64,000 bases of DNA from the NCBI GenBank assembly GCA_014607495.2, contig CP053168.1, forward strand, positions 992,001 to 1,056,000, written 5' to 3'. Every line of letters starts with the position of its first letter. Position 1 is the stretch's first letter. A program made the translations under genes and the position numbers. Shown here piece by piece: positions 1 through 10,885 of this stretch. The notes beneath the pieces were generated by a model. The model did no database searches. It saw only the letters and a program-made list of their open reading frames with translations, and had not been told where the DNA came from. The stretch is from Carposina sasakii (taxonomy: Eukaryota; Arthropoda; Insecta; Lepidoptera; Carposinidae).

Positions 1-135
1 GACTTTATATAAGGTCCCGTGTCCTCTAGATGGGCTTCCACAGCCACCCAGGTCTGTTTTGAGCTTCGTGATTTATTTGGTCTTCTCTAAGATTTTCGCC
101 TCAGTGATGGTCGTCCGCCGCCAATTTCCGTAGAC
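1..135 (-). mobile_element. Decayed 3' end of an RTE-like non-LTR retrotransposon
   Basis: Read on the minus strand this resembles the last ~40 codons of an RTE-type reverse transcriptase ORF: a W-R-R-T-I-pattern, then N-R-P-G-W, then E-A-hydrophobic near the end, broken by a stop. A better preserved copy of the same tail lies at 48840-49010. The element runs off the window edge. Confidence 0.6.
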
Positions 136-675
136 GCACATTATTCCGCGTAATTTCAGATTAAATTTTGTATAGGTGGAAAAATAATAGAGTAAATTTA
201 TCTATCATAAAACCATGTATGAGTGTCATTATTATTACAACGTATACAAGACATTATAATTATGATTATTAACATAATACTTAAATAATAAAAATACAGT
301 TAAATAAGACCAGTAAATAGGACCAAGTATCAAAACGGTTCATGCGTCACAAGTACTAGTATAGCAGAAAAACTAGTAGTCTACATAGGAGTTAGAAAAA
401 CCGTGGAAACGGAGGAAAAACTGCACTCACATTGTGTCTCGGCAAAAACTGACAGATAGTACCTACTGACTTATGATTAACTGGTGCCTTTTTTGTGTGT
501 GACATGTTAATTAAAGTAGTTATTCCATTTACAAAATTTTTGAAATTGCAAAGTTGTCCCTATAATCTGCAGAGCGGTAGACGCCATAGAATTATATACA
601 TATACCAAGTTTCTGGTAGACGCCCTCGTCACCGAAAATATAGCCTATATGTGATGGATTTATCTATTTATATTA

Positions 676-1471
676 TCTACACTAATATTATAAAGAGGAA
701 AACTTTGTTTGTTTGGTTGTAATGAATAGGCTCAAAAACTACTGGACCGATTTCAAAAATTCTTTCACCGTTAGAATCCTTATTGGACCTGGATGAACAT
801 AGGCTATAAGAATTTCCCGATATTCCCACGGGAAGGCGACCAACGGGAATTCTATATTTTTTACGAAAACCGCTATACATATGAAGCTGAAATCGGGCAT
901 ATATGTTCATTGGGGACAGCGAGGGAGGACTAAAAACGGATTTCCCGAAATTCCCACGGGAAGGGGACAAACGGGAATTCATAGTTTTTACGAAAACCGC
1001 TATACATATGAAGCTGAAATCGGGCATATATGTTCATTGGGGACAGCGAGGGAGGACTAAAAACGGATTTCCCGAAATTCCCACGGGAAGGGGACAAACG
1101 GGAATTCATAGTTTTTACGAAAACCGCTATACATATGAAGCTGAAATTGGGCATATATGTTCATTAGGGACTGCGAGGAAACACTAGAACGGATTTCCCG
1201 AAATTCCCACGGGAAGGAGACCAACGGGAATTATTTATTTTTTACGAAAACGGTTAAACATGTGAATCTGAAGTTGAGCATATATGTTTATTTGGGACCC
1301 CGAGGAAGCACTGGGAACGGATTTCCCGAAATTCCCACGGGAAGGGGACAAACGTGAATTAATTTTTTACGACAACCGCGATAACATATAGGCTACTTTT
1401 TACACTTAACATATAGGCTACTTTTTATTTTTTCTGTAGTCCACGCGGACGGAGTCGCGGGCGTCCACTAG
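676..1471 (+). mobile_element. Non-autonomous Helitron, copy 1
   Basis: The element starts with TC, ends with CTAG, and sits between an A and a T, the Helitron target rule. Just before the end a hairpin is formed by GGACG and CGTCC. It has no coding capacity; the short frames inside come from a 127-bp tandem array. A second copy at 14851-15646 reads the same base for base as far as I compared, at a constant offset of 14175. Confidence 0.85.
811..1360 (+). repeat. 127-bp tandem array inside Helitron copy 1
   Basis: About four units, each beginning near TTCCCGAAATTCCCACGGGA and including TATATGTTCATTGGGGAC. The shared GGGCATATATG word recurs at 895, 1022, 1149 and 1276, exactly 127 bp apart. 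Units 2 and 3 are nearly identical and unit 4 is diverged. The same array is in the second Helitron copy. Confidence 0.85.
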
Positions 1472-1670
1472 TATACATATAAAATGCTTGGTCCTGAATG
1501 ATTGACGGATCAGCTTACATCCTGATCCGCTGACCTTAGCGACCCGAAACTTGGAGGATGTGCTTTATATGACAGGTATCCTATAAGAAAGGATTCCCGA
1601 AATTCCTACGGGAAGGGGAAAAATGGAAATCTCTAAAGTTTACGAGGACAAAGTCGTGGGCGGCCACTAG
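1472..1670 (+). mobile_element. Remnant of an older Helitron next to copy 1
   Basis: The sequence ends in a degenerate hairpin followed by CTAG at 1667-1670 and carries TTCCCGAAATTCCTACGGGA, a word shared with the array of the adjacent Helitron. It looks like the 3' part of an older related element. Confidence 0.5.
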
Positions 1671-3505
1671 TAGGTAAGCTAAATTTAATCAAAATCCGTT
1701 TAGTAGTGTTTGGTACGCATGAATATAAAAGTTTTTAATTTACTAAGTCACGACATAAATGTGATTTAAATGGGCTTAAAATAATGAAAAAAACAGTTTC
1801 ATGTAAATTAGGGCATAAAAATGCAGACACGCATGAAATAAGTGTAGAGGAACTGTCATTTTACACATTGAGGTTAAGTTTGTATTGTTCTAATTCGTCA
1901 CTCCAAAAATCAAGTCTTCACGAAAATTTACAGCAAAAAACCCCAAATGGAACCAGCTAGTCCCATCATTTTTTTTTTCGTATAACTAACTAGTAACTAG
2001 GTACACTTCTCAAGGAACATACAATAATTTCCCAACATTCACTATTCGAAACGGTTCAGCCGTTTCTGAGATTAGCATGTACAAATGCACAGACAAACAG
2101 ACAAAAATTCAAAAAATCATTATTTTGGGTACTATTGCGTTGATAAAGGTCTCCTATAATATTTTTTCTTATATATGGGTGAATTTCCCAGGTACGTTTT
2201 TAGCGCGGCGTGGATGAAAATCGTAGTGGAAAGTGCAAAATGCACATTTATTAATTTTTTTTCATTAAGTTCAGACAGTGATCTAGACTAACGTTTAAAA
2301 CTTAAGACCAAAATCTATTTGTTTACGCATTAAAAAAATTATCGAAGGCTCTAAATCTAATTGCGGTGCTATGTCCCCAATTCATTTGCAAAAATAAATT
2401 TGGCTATTTAAATTTTCGGGTGAATTAATTTAACAGAATACATACATATTTTAAAAATAAATTAAATAACACTATTATTTACACCATTAGCAGTAATTTA
2501 ACTTAACCCGGTAGTACCTGTAACAGCTTTTTAAAAATGTCCCGCGGAAAAAGTCAATAACGCTGGCTAATTTTGAACATTACACTATTTCATCATAATG
2601 AATGAGATAGATGCTAAGCTATCTTTCCCCGCACTGCTCTGTCAAGCCATCGTATACCAAGTACAAGGATGTTTGATACACTGAACAGTTTTCCCGCCAA
2701 AAACGTAAGTATAACCTGCAGTGGCGCAGGAATACAAATTTATCATATAACGGTGTCATGTGTATTTAAAAAACTAAAAGGCTGTTTAAAAAGAAATTTT
2801 ACAGATGATTAAAGATTAGATGTATCGACGTAATTGCAAATGAATTATTACAATTAAAATAATAGTGTCCGCTATAATTTGAAATTTGTTACTTAATTCT
2901 AAGTACGGTGTCGCAACTCCAGTGGCTCCGGTGGCAAAAAAGAGGGCCACCGTAATATAATAATGTCACCGTAATTGATATTTTGTCTTTTTGTATACAG
3001 GATGACTGGAAAACGGGTATTATTTCTATTGAGATGTAAAAGTACAGCCCATTTTCTACCTTCATGGGTAGGAAGACCCATTAAAAAAATTACGGCTTCA
3101 GGGTTATGCCCCATTTTGTAATGTTTTTAAAATCACCTTATTATTAAATGGAAATGCATAAAAAACTAAAATACGTGTATATTTCAGTAATTCAACTAGA
3201 TAAATAAATAATCATTGGAGACAAAACAACAGACATCAACTTGGCATTGTCAAAGTACAATTACCAAAAGGTTTATAATTTTTTTTCCTGATTCTTTCCT
3301 ACTCATTCAAAATAATGATTTCACGTAATTCGCACACTTAATTAAACTAAATTCAAAAGGTATAGTTATGAAAAAGCTTACCAACAGCTGACTAATAAGA
3401 ATTTTAAAAGTGCTATCCTATGGCGCGACAACCTTTTTAACAAGTAACCTAAGTTTGTAGTCAAATTTAAAAAATACAAAGGTGATGAACTGACATTATA
3501 ATATA

Positions 3506-3857
3506 CTAGTGGACGCCCGCGACTTCGTCCGCGTGGAAATTGAATTGTAGCTTATATGACACGTTTGTCGGTTTACCATAGCAGTGCCATCTATTGATTA
3601 CTTACTCAATCCAGTCGAAAAGTATCGACATCTGTTAGAATCTTTTGGAGTTAACAGATAATTGTGACTGTCAATTAGTTATAGACAAATAATTTGCAAT
3701 AAAATAAAATTGCGACTATAATTAAAGATCTAAGCTAACCTATCTCTCAAGTTGGACCAGACTGCTCACGGTGTGCCAATTTAATTTAAAATCGGTTAAG
3801 TAGTTTAGGAGTCCATCGCGGACAAACATCGTGACAGGAGATTTATATATATTAAGA
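3506..3857 (-). mobile_element. Short Helitron, second family
   Basis: On the minus strand it begins TCTTAATATATATAAATCTC, includes TGTTTGTCCGCGATGGACTC, and ends with a hairpin of GGACG/CGTCC followed by CTAG at 3509-3506. The 5' boundary is ambiguous because the first ~16 bp are duplicated, so it could extend to 3873. No coding content. Confidence 0.65.
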
Positions 3858-5854
3858 TTTATATATATTAAGATATATTATAGCATAGGAATCTTACTGC
3901 TATCCAAAGGCCTTTTCATGATGCAGTTCAACTCAAATCGAGGTCATACCGCCACCTCCATCTCGTCTTACTCCTACCCCAGGCAGCCGCTCTGTAGCAT
4001 CCAGCCAGTTGCACTGTTCGTCTATCTTTCGGTGTCTAAACGACTAACATGGCCGGCACTTTTACTGTCCAGTTCCTTTTTGGTAGGCGACTAGCATACC
4101 TAATGGTGTTCCTGATGCAGTCTGAGCACTGTAGGTCAATCGATAGACAGCATAAGCACACATATCGACAAGTAGACGTTATAAGATCATAGGAAGGGAA
4201 CCGTTCCTAAATGAACTAAGTTCTTCCAGGCACTTAAGATTCATCTCTCAATATTAATAGCTGACCAATAAGAATGTAATATTTTTCTGAGTCCTGTCTG
4301 TTCTCAGAAAAAATATCTATATATTGAATGTTCTACTGGTCTAGTAGGTGTACTCATGCACATAATTATTATCTACTTCAATCCCACGTTTTGTGATATT
4401 GATTATGACTTGGCCTTCGGTTCAAACTCAAGGAAACTACCCAAAATTGCTACTATAAACCCGAGTAACTTTGCGATAAACCCGAGTAGATTGAACAAGT
4501 ACGCCTGATGATAACAGAAGAGTTCTACATTCTACTTGCCTCAATATAACACTGCTATAGGCTGTAGCGCCATGGAATGTATTTTTTGAAACCTATATTG
4601 GTCAGCTGCTAGTAAGCTTTCTCATAATAAATTACACCTTTTTGAGTAGCTTATTAAATAAGGAATTTAGTTTGATAAAGGGTACGCATGACGCAGTATA
4701 TTATTTTGAAAGAGTAGGGGCTTAATTGGCAAAAACATTTAACAAATTTTGCTTGACCATTCCATGTTGATAGATTTTTGGGAGGTCAAAGTATAAAATG
4801 TGATTTATTTCTTATATGCCATTCTACTCCTCTAAAAGGAGATTTTAAAAAAATCATAAAATGTCATATCTCCGACACTGTGAATTTCCGGATGGGGTGT
4901 TCCTCATATATAAAGGTAGCTAACGAGGTGCACTTTCAAATGTGAAAAGAAATGATCCTTATTTCTGGTTTTCGAAGATTTTTACGTAGTTACATATAAA
5001 TAAATACGGCTAGGTTCCTGAAATGGTATAGTCAGAACTGCGAGATCTTAAAGGAGATACCATGGCCACTACGTTTTATGCTAAGAAAAAAGTCACTAGG
5101 AAGCATTTTAAAGTATGTAATAAAATATTTCCCTAACTGTTAACGTGTTCCTTAAATTTGTTATCATAGTTTCTAAGCTATAATCATGATGATAAACATT
5201 ATTACCAACTAATAAACGAAAAATCTAAAGTTTTCAAGTTCTTATAAAATAAATAAATAGGTAATTCGTATGATGTTCTCCTGTATTTATAATTCCGCTG
5301 GTTGTAATAAATTTCAGTGGAGAGATTAACAATGTCGGTGGTTTGATAATAATATCGGTGGCGATTGAAATTTTTAAATGCAGATATCTCAAGAAATAAT
5401 ACGTTTTTAAAAATGTGTACCATATGACTGAATATTATATATTTTTAGCTATTACTTCGAATACAAAAAAGTTATAGAAAGTGGATATAAAATTTCGCCA
5501 GCGTAATTAGTCAAAAATCGAGGTTGTTGAAATTCACCCATATCTTCCATGTACAGTCAGCGATCCGTTACATTTTTATTATATGTATATAGATAGGTAT
5601 TCATTCGTTCCCATTTTGATATACAATGCATAGATTAGTAGGTACCTACGATAACAATGACAGCTCCGCTATCGCCCGCCTCCATGTCGTAACAAAAAAC
5701 TGGTGTACGGAACACTGTGCATTATAAATAATATAAGTACCGACGGCGGTGGTGAAAAACCTCCGAGAAATGAAACTAAAATGGTGGCCGATTAAAAAAA
5801 TTGGACAAGCGTGAAATTGTTAGACTCGAGTTCCGTATCATTAATATAAACCTA

Positions 5855-5990
5855 TCTGAACCTGTGCTGATGCGGGGCTTCACTAGAATACATCAGCTGC
5901 ATCTCCTTCCGTGCATGTCGTAAGAGTTCTTAGTCGACTCAGAGTCAGAGTTTTCTCTCAGGCGATGATCTAGCAACTTATCACCGATCT
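5855..5990 (-). repeat. Interspersed repeat, GATCAGTGACAAGTTGC family
   Basis: This copy contains the reverse complements of GCATGTCGTAAGAG-type and AGCTGATGTATTCTAGTG-type words that recur across the window. Other copies are near 30388-30450 (-), 33005-33345, 34900-35095 (+), 38565-38945 (+), 43455-43592 (-), 48045-48225 (+), 61880-61975 (+) and 63600-63785 (-). No coding frame is conserved among copies; a SINE or a LINE tail is possible. Confidence 0.6.
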
Positions 5991-6473
5991 TATTTGGTTT
6001 CACTATGATAAATACAGCTATATTAAATATTGCGTTTATAAATATGGTCACAAAACAAAAGTTGCTGTAAATGATGCAGGTGGACATGTGATGTTGTAAT
6101 TTTCAATAAATTTCACGCTTATTACTACCTCATTAATAGTAATTTTACAGATAGGTATGATTTTGATTATTTATTCTGATAAGAATAAGATTTTATTAAG
6201 ACCATAGGAAACTACCCCACTAATCCAGTCAAAAATGTTTCAGTGATTCTCTAAACTGTTTTTAGTCTAAGCTTCTAAGAACTGGCGCAAACCTAACTCT
6301 ACTTGTATTTTTAAATATGACAGAATAGAAATAAATATCTGTCTCGTGCTAAAATGTGTCTAATTACGTCACCGTAAAGTAAGTATTGCTTTGTTCTGAG
6401 CGTCTACAACGGTTTCGTTTCGGCTTCGTTCCAACTCAAGACTTCGAGAATTGATCCCCTGACAGAAGGGTAA

Positions 6474-6533
6474 AGTTGATGCTGTCTTTCTCTAAACCTT
6501 GATTAAGATAGTGACAGACAGCATCAACTTAAT
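6474..6533. repeat. Short hairpin with 15-bp stem
   Basis: AAGTTGATGCTGTCT is repeated in inverted orientation as AGACAGCATCAACTT with a ~30-nt spacer. It could be a small foldback remnant; I recognise no miRNA seed. Confidence 0.4.
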
Positions 6534-6855
6534 CCATTGGAAATATTTGCCCTTAGTCGTATTATAAGCCGCCTAGCATAATATAATGTTTCGTTTTCTT
6601 CCTACGGATCTCCGATAAGGCGGTACATTATTTTTATTTCTGCGCAGTTTTTACGTCGCAGACGCGAAGGAGCCTCGCGCTATACCAGATGCGGTTAAGG
6701 CACAGCTAGCTGATTTTTAAGCCGCTACAAATAATATAATCTCAATCAATATTAGAAATGTAAAATTAATTTTGTTTGAGATAGTTTACTTGTTTGTTTG
6801 TTACCTCTTCACGTTTTAGTTAGTCAATCAACTGTTTAGAAATTTTGCTTACATA

Positions 6856-7241
6856 CAGGGTGATTCTTGGTCGTCAACGTTCCCGAAAACTACGGAATCT
6901 CCTCATCATCATCACGATCATTTTTCTCCATGGAAGCATACCTAGGAAGTGTCTGGTTTCCAAAATATTAGGGTCCAAAGTTGAGTAAATAGACTGCGTT
7001 TTTCTGCATAAATGCACATTGACGCGTGTACCTTTGTACGTGTTCACGAGAAATAATTTAATATCTGTCTATGAAAAAACTAGCATAAACACTGGACACT
7101 ATAAATTTCGCCCGATCAAGTAATAAAAAAAAATGAAAAAAAAATTACATTGTTTCCCAGCATTTTTTTGGCATAAACTTACTTTATTTGATGTATAGAG
7201 TATGTACCCTTCGTTAAGGGTGGCAACGAAAAAACACCCTG
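6856..7241 (+). mobile_element. MITE with CAGGGTG termini
   Basis: The ends are CAGGGTG and CACCCTG, preceded by TA, which fits a Tc1/mariner-type non-autonomous element. Internal words such as CTGCGTTTTTCTGCATAAATG and TTGGCATAAACTTACTTTAT recur at 36624-36993, 42258-42540, 54149-54374 and 60445-60713. No transposase frame. Confidence 0.75.
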
Positions 7242-8429
7242 TGTAGTTGGCAGTCCATGCGGACGTACTCGTACTGTACAAGTGTAGCTATGTAAAGCTC
7301 AAGTCAAATCTGTCTCTCTCCATTGTTATCATAAATGGCTTAGTGGGAATGGGACAATTAGGTCTAATTTTACGTTTTGGTTTAAGTGTGACGGTCGGAA
7401 TCGACCATAAAATAAGTATTGTAGGCACTTATGCTCACGCAGATCATTTGGAATACTTGAAAAAAATATGCTAATTGGACGGCGCGTTGATGTCTTTTAC
7501 ATTTAATTTATGGTATTAAGTTATTTTGGTGTAAAAACAAAATTCCTTTACACGATACATTTATAGAACTTCGCCTTAACAAAGAACGGCTTGAAATCTA
7601 CATGTTGTTATGTAGATTATGCACAATTTTTCTTTTGTCCGTCTGTTTGTACAGTATTTATGATGTGTTCTTCATATTTTTTGATATTGTAAGTACATGA
7701 AGTTTTATTTTAATGTACGGAAAAAGGTTAGGAATGTCTTTACCGGTAGTTTGTTATTCAATTTATAGTTGTTATATCTCGTGTTTGACCTTAATTTTAA
7801 CTGATAGCAAATAAAAATAGGTCAAAGGTTCTTTTTATACACTGATGATTGAATATACATACCTATAATCCTCACTGATATAACGAGTACCTTATACTTA
7901 TAGGTAAATTATTATGCGAAGGTAACTCTATCTCTCTGCCTGTCTGGCTTTCACGCCCAAACTACTAAATCGATTTAAATGAAATTTGGTAGACATGTAG
8001 TATAGTTTAGTAAAAATAATTCTTGGAGGATCCTAAACCTCCATAGAGTGGCGGGAAAAGAATAGCGGGTTCTGTTAGGCCAGAGTGCGCTGGTGATATT
8101 AGTGGACTGTATTTTACGAGTTGCTACTATTGTTTCTACCGAACAAAAACGTACGGCACACTTGCAATTCCCTACAGCAATAGAGGACGAAGAAAGAGGA
8201 CTTAGAAGGAAAATATGGTACATAATGTGTTACAGAGTTCAGCTGTAATAGTACACAGTAGGTAGAGTCTGAGACATATCTACTTTTTTTTTTCTCATAA
8301 AAAAAACTTTTTCCCGGAGAATTTCGAGATTTTGTTTTTTTTTCTGCATTCTATGCAGACAGAGTCGCGGACATAAAATACTTGAGTTGGTAAATAATTT
8401 ACCAAAGAATGGCGATTGTGATCCTATTT

Positions 8430-9380
8430 GAGTTTCGAGATAAACATTTGTATAAGTAGACATAAAGACAACACCCTCGCTGCAAACAGCTCATATGAGT
8501 ATTGTGCCATCAATTCTATTCAAACAACCGCTTGGTTACGCAAAGATGCGTTCAAAACACGGCGAAACATCGTTCTTTTTAAACACTTTTTTGTTCATTC
8601 ATACTCCTTTCTTAACCCATTCAACAATGCGGTTGTGTGAATATGCAGATCGTTGTATTTGTTTTGTTTTTTCATGATACCACTGGTTAAATAGGACCGT
8701 TGCGCGAGTGATGCATCTGTCATTTTCGAAATCAAAATACGTCGCACGACGCGGGCTCGCATGGTTAATGACCGTTTTTGCCGCGACGACGACGATGCGT
8801 TTTTCCATCATCTTAGATGGTGACTTGTGTAATGATGCCTGAGGAATGGCTGCCGAGTTTTTCAGCCGCGGCCCCGATAATGCTTCTCTGCATTTTCATG
8901 AGCGCAATATTTATCGAGTTGACGCCATTACGCTGCCGTCGCGCCCTTTCCATATTGCCTTCATTTATGTGACAAAAACGGGCCCCGACAGCGCGAATAT
9001 GCCTTTATCGAATCGGTGTATTTTTTTACCGTTGTTAATTCTTTGGATAATGGCCAGTCAAATGACCGGGCGACGGTAAGAACTGGCGGAATTTCAGCGA
9101 TGTGCGCGCAGTCTTTTAAGGCTGTTTTTTGCGGGCGCGGGCTCGGGCGGCGGGCGTTTTCGATGTTTTTTGCAAGTCCCCGATGAAAACCGTAATGGCA
9201 TTTTATCGTGCATAAAAGCGGCCGGAATCATTAATTATTTATAATAGGTAGATAGCGCCGAATCGCGATTGTCGCGTTCGTTTTTGATCTGCACAGGCGA
9301 GGAAAAACGGCACCGTCTGCTTCTTACGACCCGCGGCCCGCTGAGGGCGCGCCAAATTTAACGAACGCCATTTTATATCA
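8430..9380. promoter_or_regulatory. Candidate cis-regulatory block (GC-richer, repeat-free)
   Basis: Compared with its AT-rich surroundings this block is richer in GC and CG dinucleotides and shares no word with the repeats of the window. It has several homeobox-type AT cores (ATTAATTATT, CATAAAA, TTTATCG). The longest frame (8846-9079) looks non-coding. Developmental genes like nab often carry such blocks in introns or upstream, but the assignment is inference. Confidence 0.3.
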
Positions 9381-10160
9381 GTGTAAATAATTAATTACAT
9401 TAAGTTATGAGAAAGAAATGTAGACCTTACTAATTAATCCCTTCCATGTTCTTTTTGTACTTTTAAATAGATGTAAACTTTTACCATAAATACTGATAGG
9501 ATTCTAAGTCCATAAACAATATAAATCTACAAACAAACCGAAAATCGAATGCCACAATACGATTCACGTTCGAGTGAGTTTGAAATAAGATCACAGAGCT
9601 GACCAAGACAAAGGAAGCTAACCCTTCATCCAGATTTGACGTACCGACGGACAGGTCGATCTAATCTCACAGCTGCCGGGCAGATGTTCTGACCAGGCCC
9701 GACCATGATACACGGAAGGACGTAGAGTGAGTCGCACATTTTTATACTGGTTCCGTATAAATAAAAGTTAAATAATTGCTCGTAATGTTTGTAAATAAGA
9801 TTTTTTTTCTTTCTTTAATATAAATTCTAGATTTTATTGTTCATGCTGTCTTGGAATAAATAGCTTTATTATTACATATACGCCTACGAGTCTTAGGTCT
9901 CTACATTATCGAATATTTTAAGACAGAACCCTGAAGTTATTTTACAGGTACTTACACTGAATGCCAAATTGAACTTATTTGTGGTATAAATATAAGTAGA
10001 GATATGGTATAATATGTTTTTATGAGACTCAATTAGCCAATTATACCTATATGTAGGTAGGTACACACTACAATGTTAGGTATACCTAGTCCCAATGATG
10101 TTCTAGCGTGGATCAAAATATCAAACTGGAGTGTTACAGTTAATCTAAGCTAACAAATAA

Positions 10161-10414
10161 TCTCTATTGAGGGAACGCCCGCCACCAGGCCCTATACCCT
10201 CCGCTGACCCTCGGATCTGCCTACTCATGATCACGAACACAAGACACTACAGTCGCAACGAGAAGCCAGATCCAAGCACCTAGCATTAGCATTAGGTGCT
10301 TGGATCTGGCTTCTCGTTGCGACTGTAGTGTCATGTGTTCGTGATCATGAGTAGGCAGATCCGAGGGTCAGCGGAGGGTATAGGGCCTGGTGGCGGGCGA
10401 TCCCTCAATAGAGA
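10161..10414. mobile_element. 254-bp near-perfect foldback
   Basis: Two arms of ~121 bp, starting TCTCTATTGAGGGA and ending TCCCTCAATAGAGA, face each other around a ~12-nt loop (AGCATTAGCATT region), with only a few mismatches. The arm sequence belongs to the family with GGGTCAGTGGAGGGTGTAGG seen at 34420-34700, 38430-38555, 44280-44620, 45543-45770 and 61350-61720. Confidence 0.8.
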
Positions 10415-10784
10415 TTTGAACTTCCGAATAGTGACGCCTGATACAATTCAATATTTAACAAATAATGTCAAAGTTAGTAAGTAAGCAGGGTTAAGGTATG
10501 TATAACTCACTTTGTTGATATATAGCCATATGTTGTGTTGTATGTTAACTGTAACCTAGAGCAAATACACAGGGGAGGTGATCTAAAGACATTTTTATTG
10601 AAAGTCAACCAGTTTGCGAGGGTGAGGAGACTATGTAAAAAGCAAATCAACAATGGAAATATCAAAAATATCAGGGATATGTTTTCTGTACTATCTGTAG
10701 GTGGACCGTTGAGCTGTCTCGGTGATCTTTGTACGTCTGCGGATCTCCTTATTTCTGATTCGATCATGCAGAGATCCCAAGGAT

Positions 10785-10885
10785 AGCGTCAGTTGGATGC
10801 AAGCTGCTTCCGACCGGTCGGAGTGGAGGTTGTTGGGGGAGGCCTATGTCCAACAGTGGACTTCCCAGGGCTGTAAATGATGATG
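10785..10885 (+). mobile_element. RTE-like LINE 3' end with GAT tail
   Basis: The stretch GGGGGAGGCCTATGTCCAAC, then CAGTGGACT, then a (GATGAT)n tail is the typical 3' end of lepidopteran RTE-like retrotransposons. Only the tail is left. Confidence 0.6.

Noticed and set aside
677..1357. Several overlapping open frames on both strands (and again at 14852-15532)
   Set aside because: They are translations of the 127-bp Helitron array; the same peptide repeats and both strands are open.
811..1360. CRISPR-like array
   Set aside because: Units are 127 bp, directly adjacent with no unique spacers, and inside a Helitron of a eukaryote.
8846..9079. 77-codon frame starting MAAEFFSRGPDN
   Set aside because: No domain, no splice context, low-complexity-free but family-less; fits a GC-rich non-coding block better.
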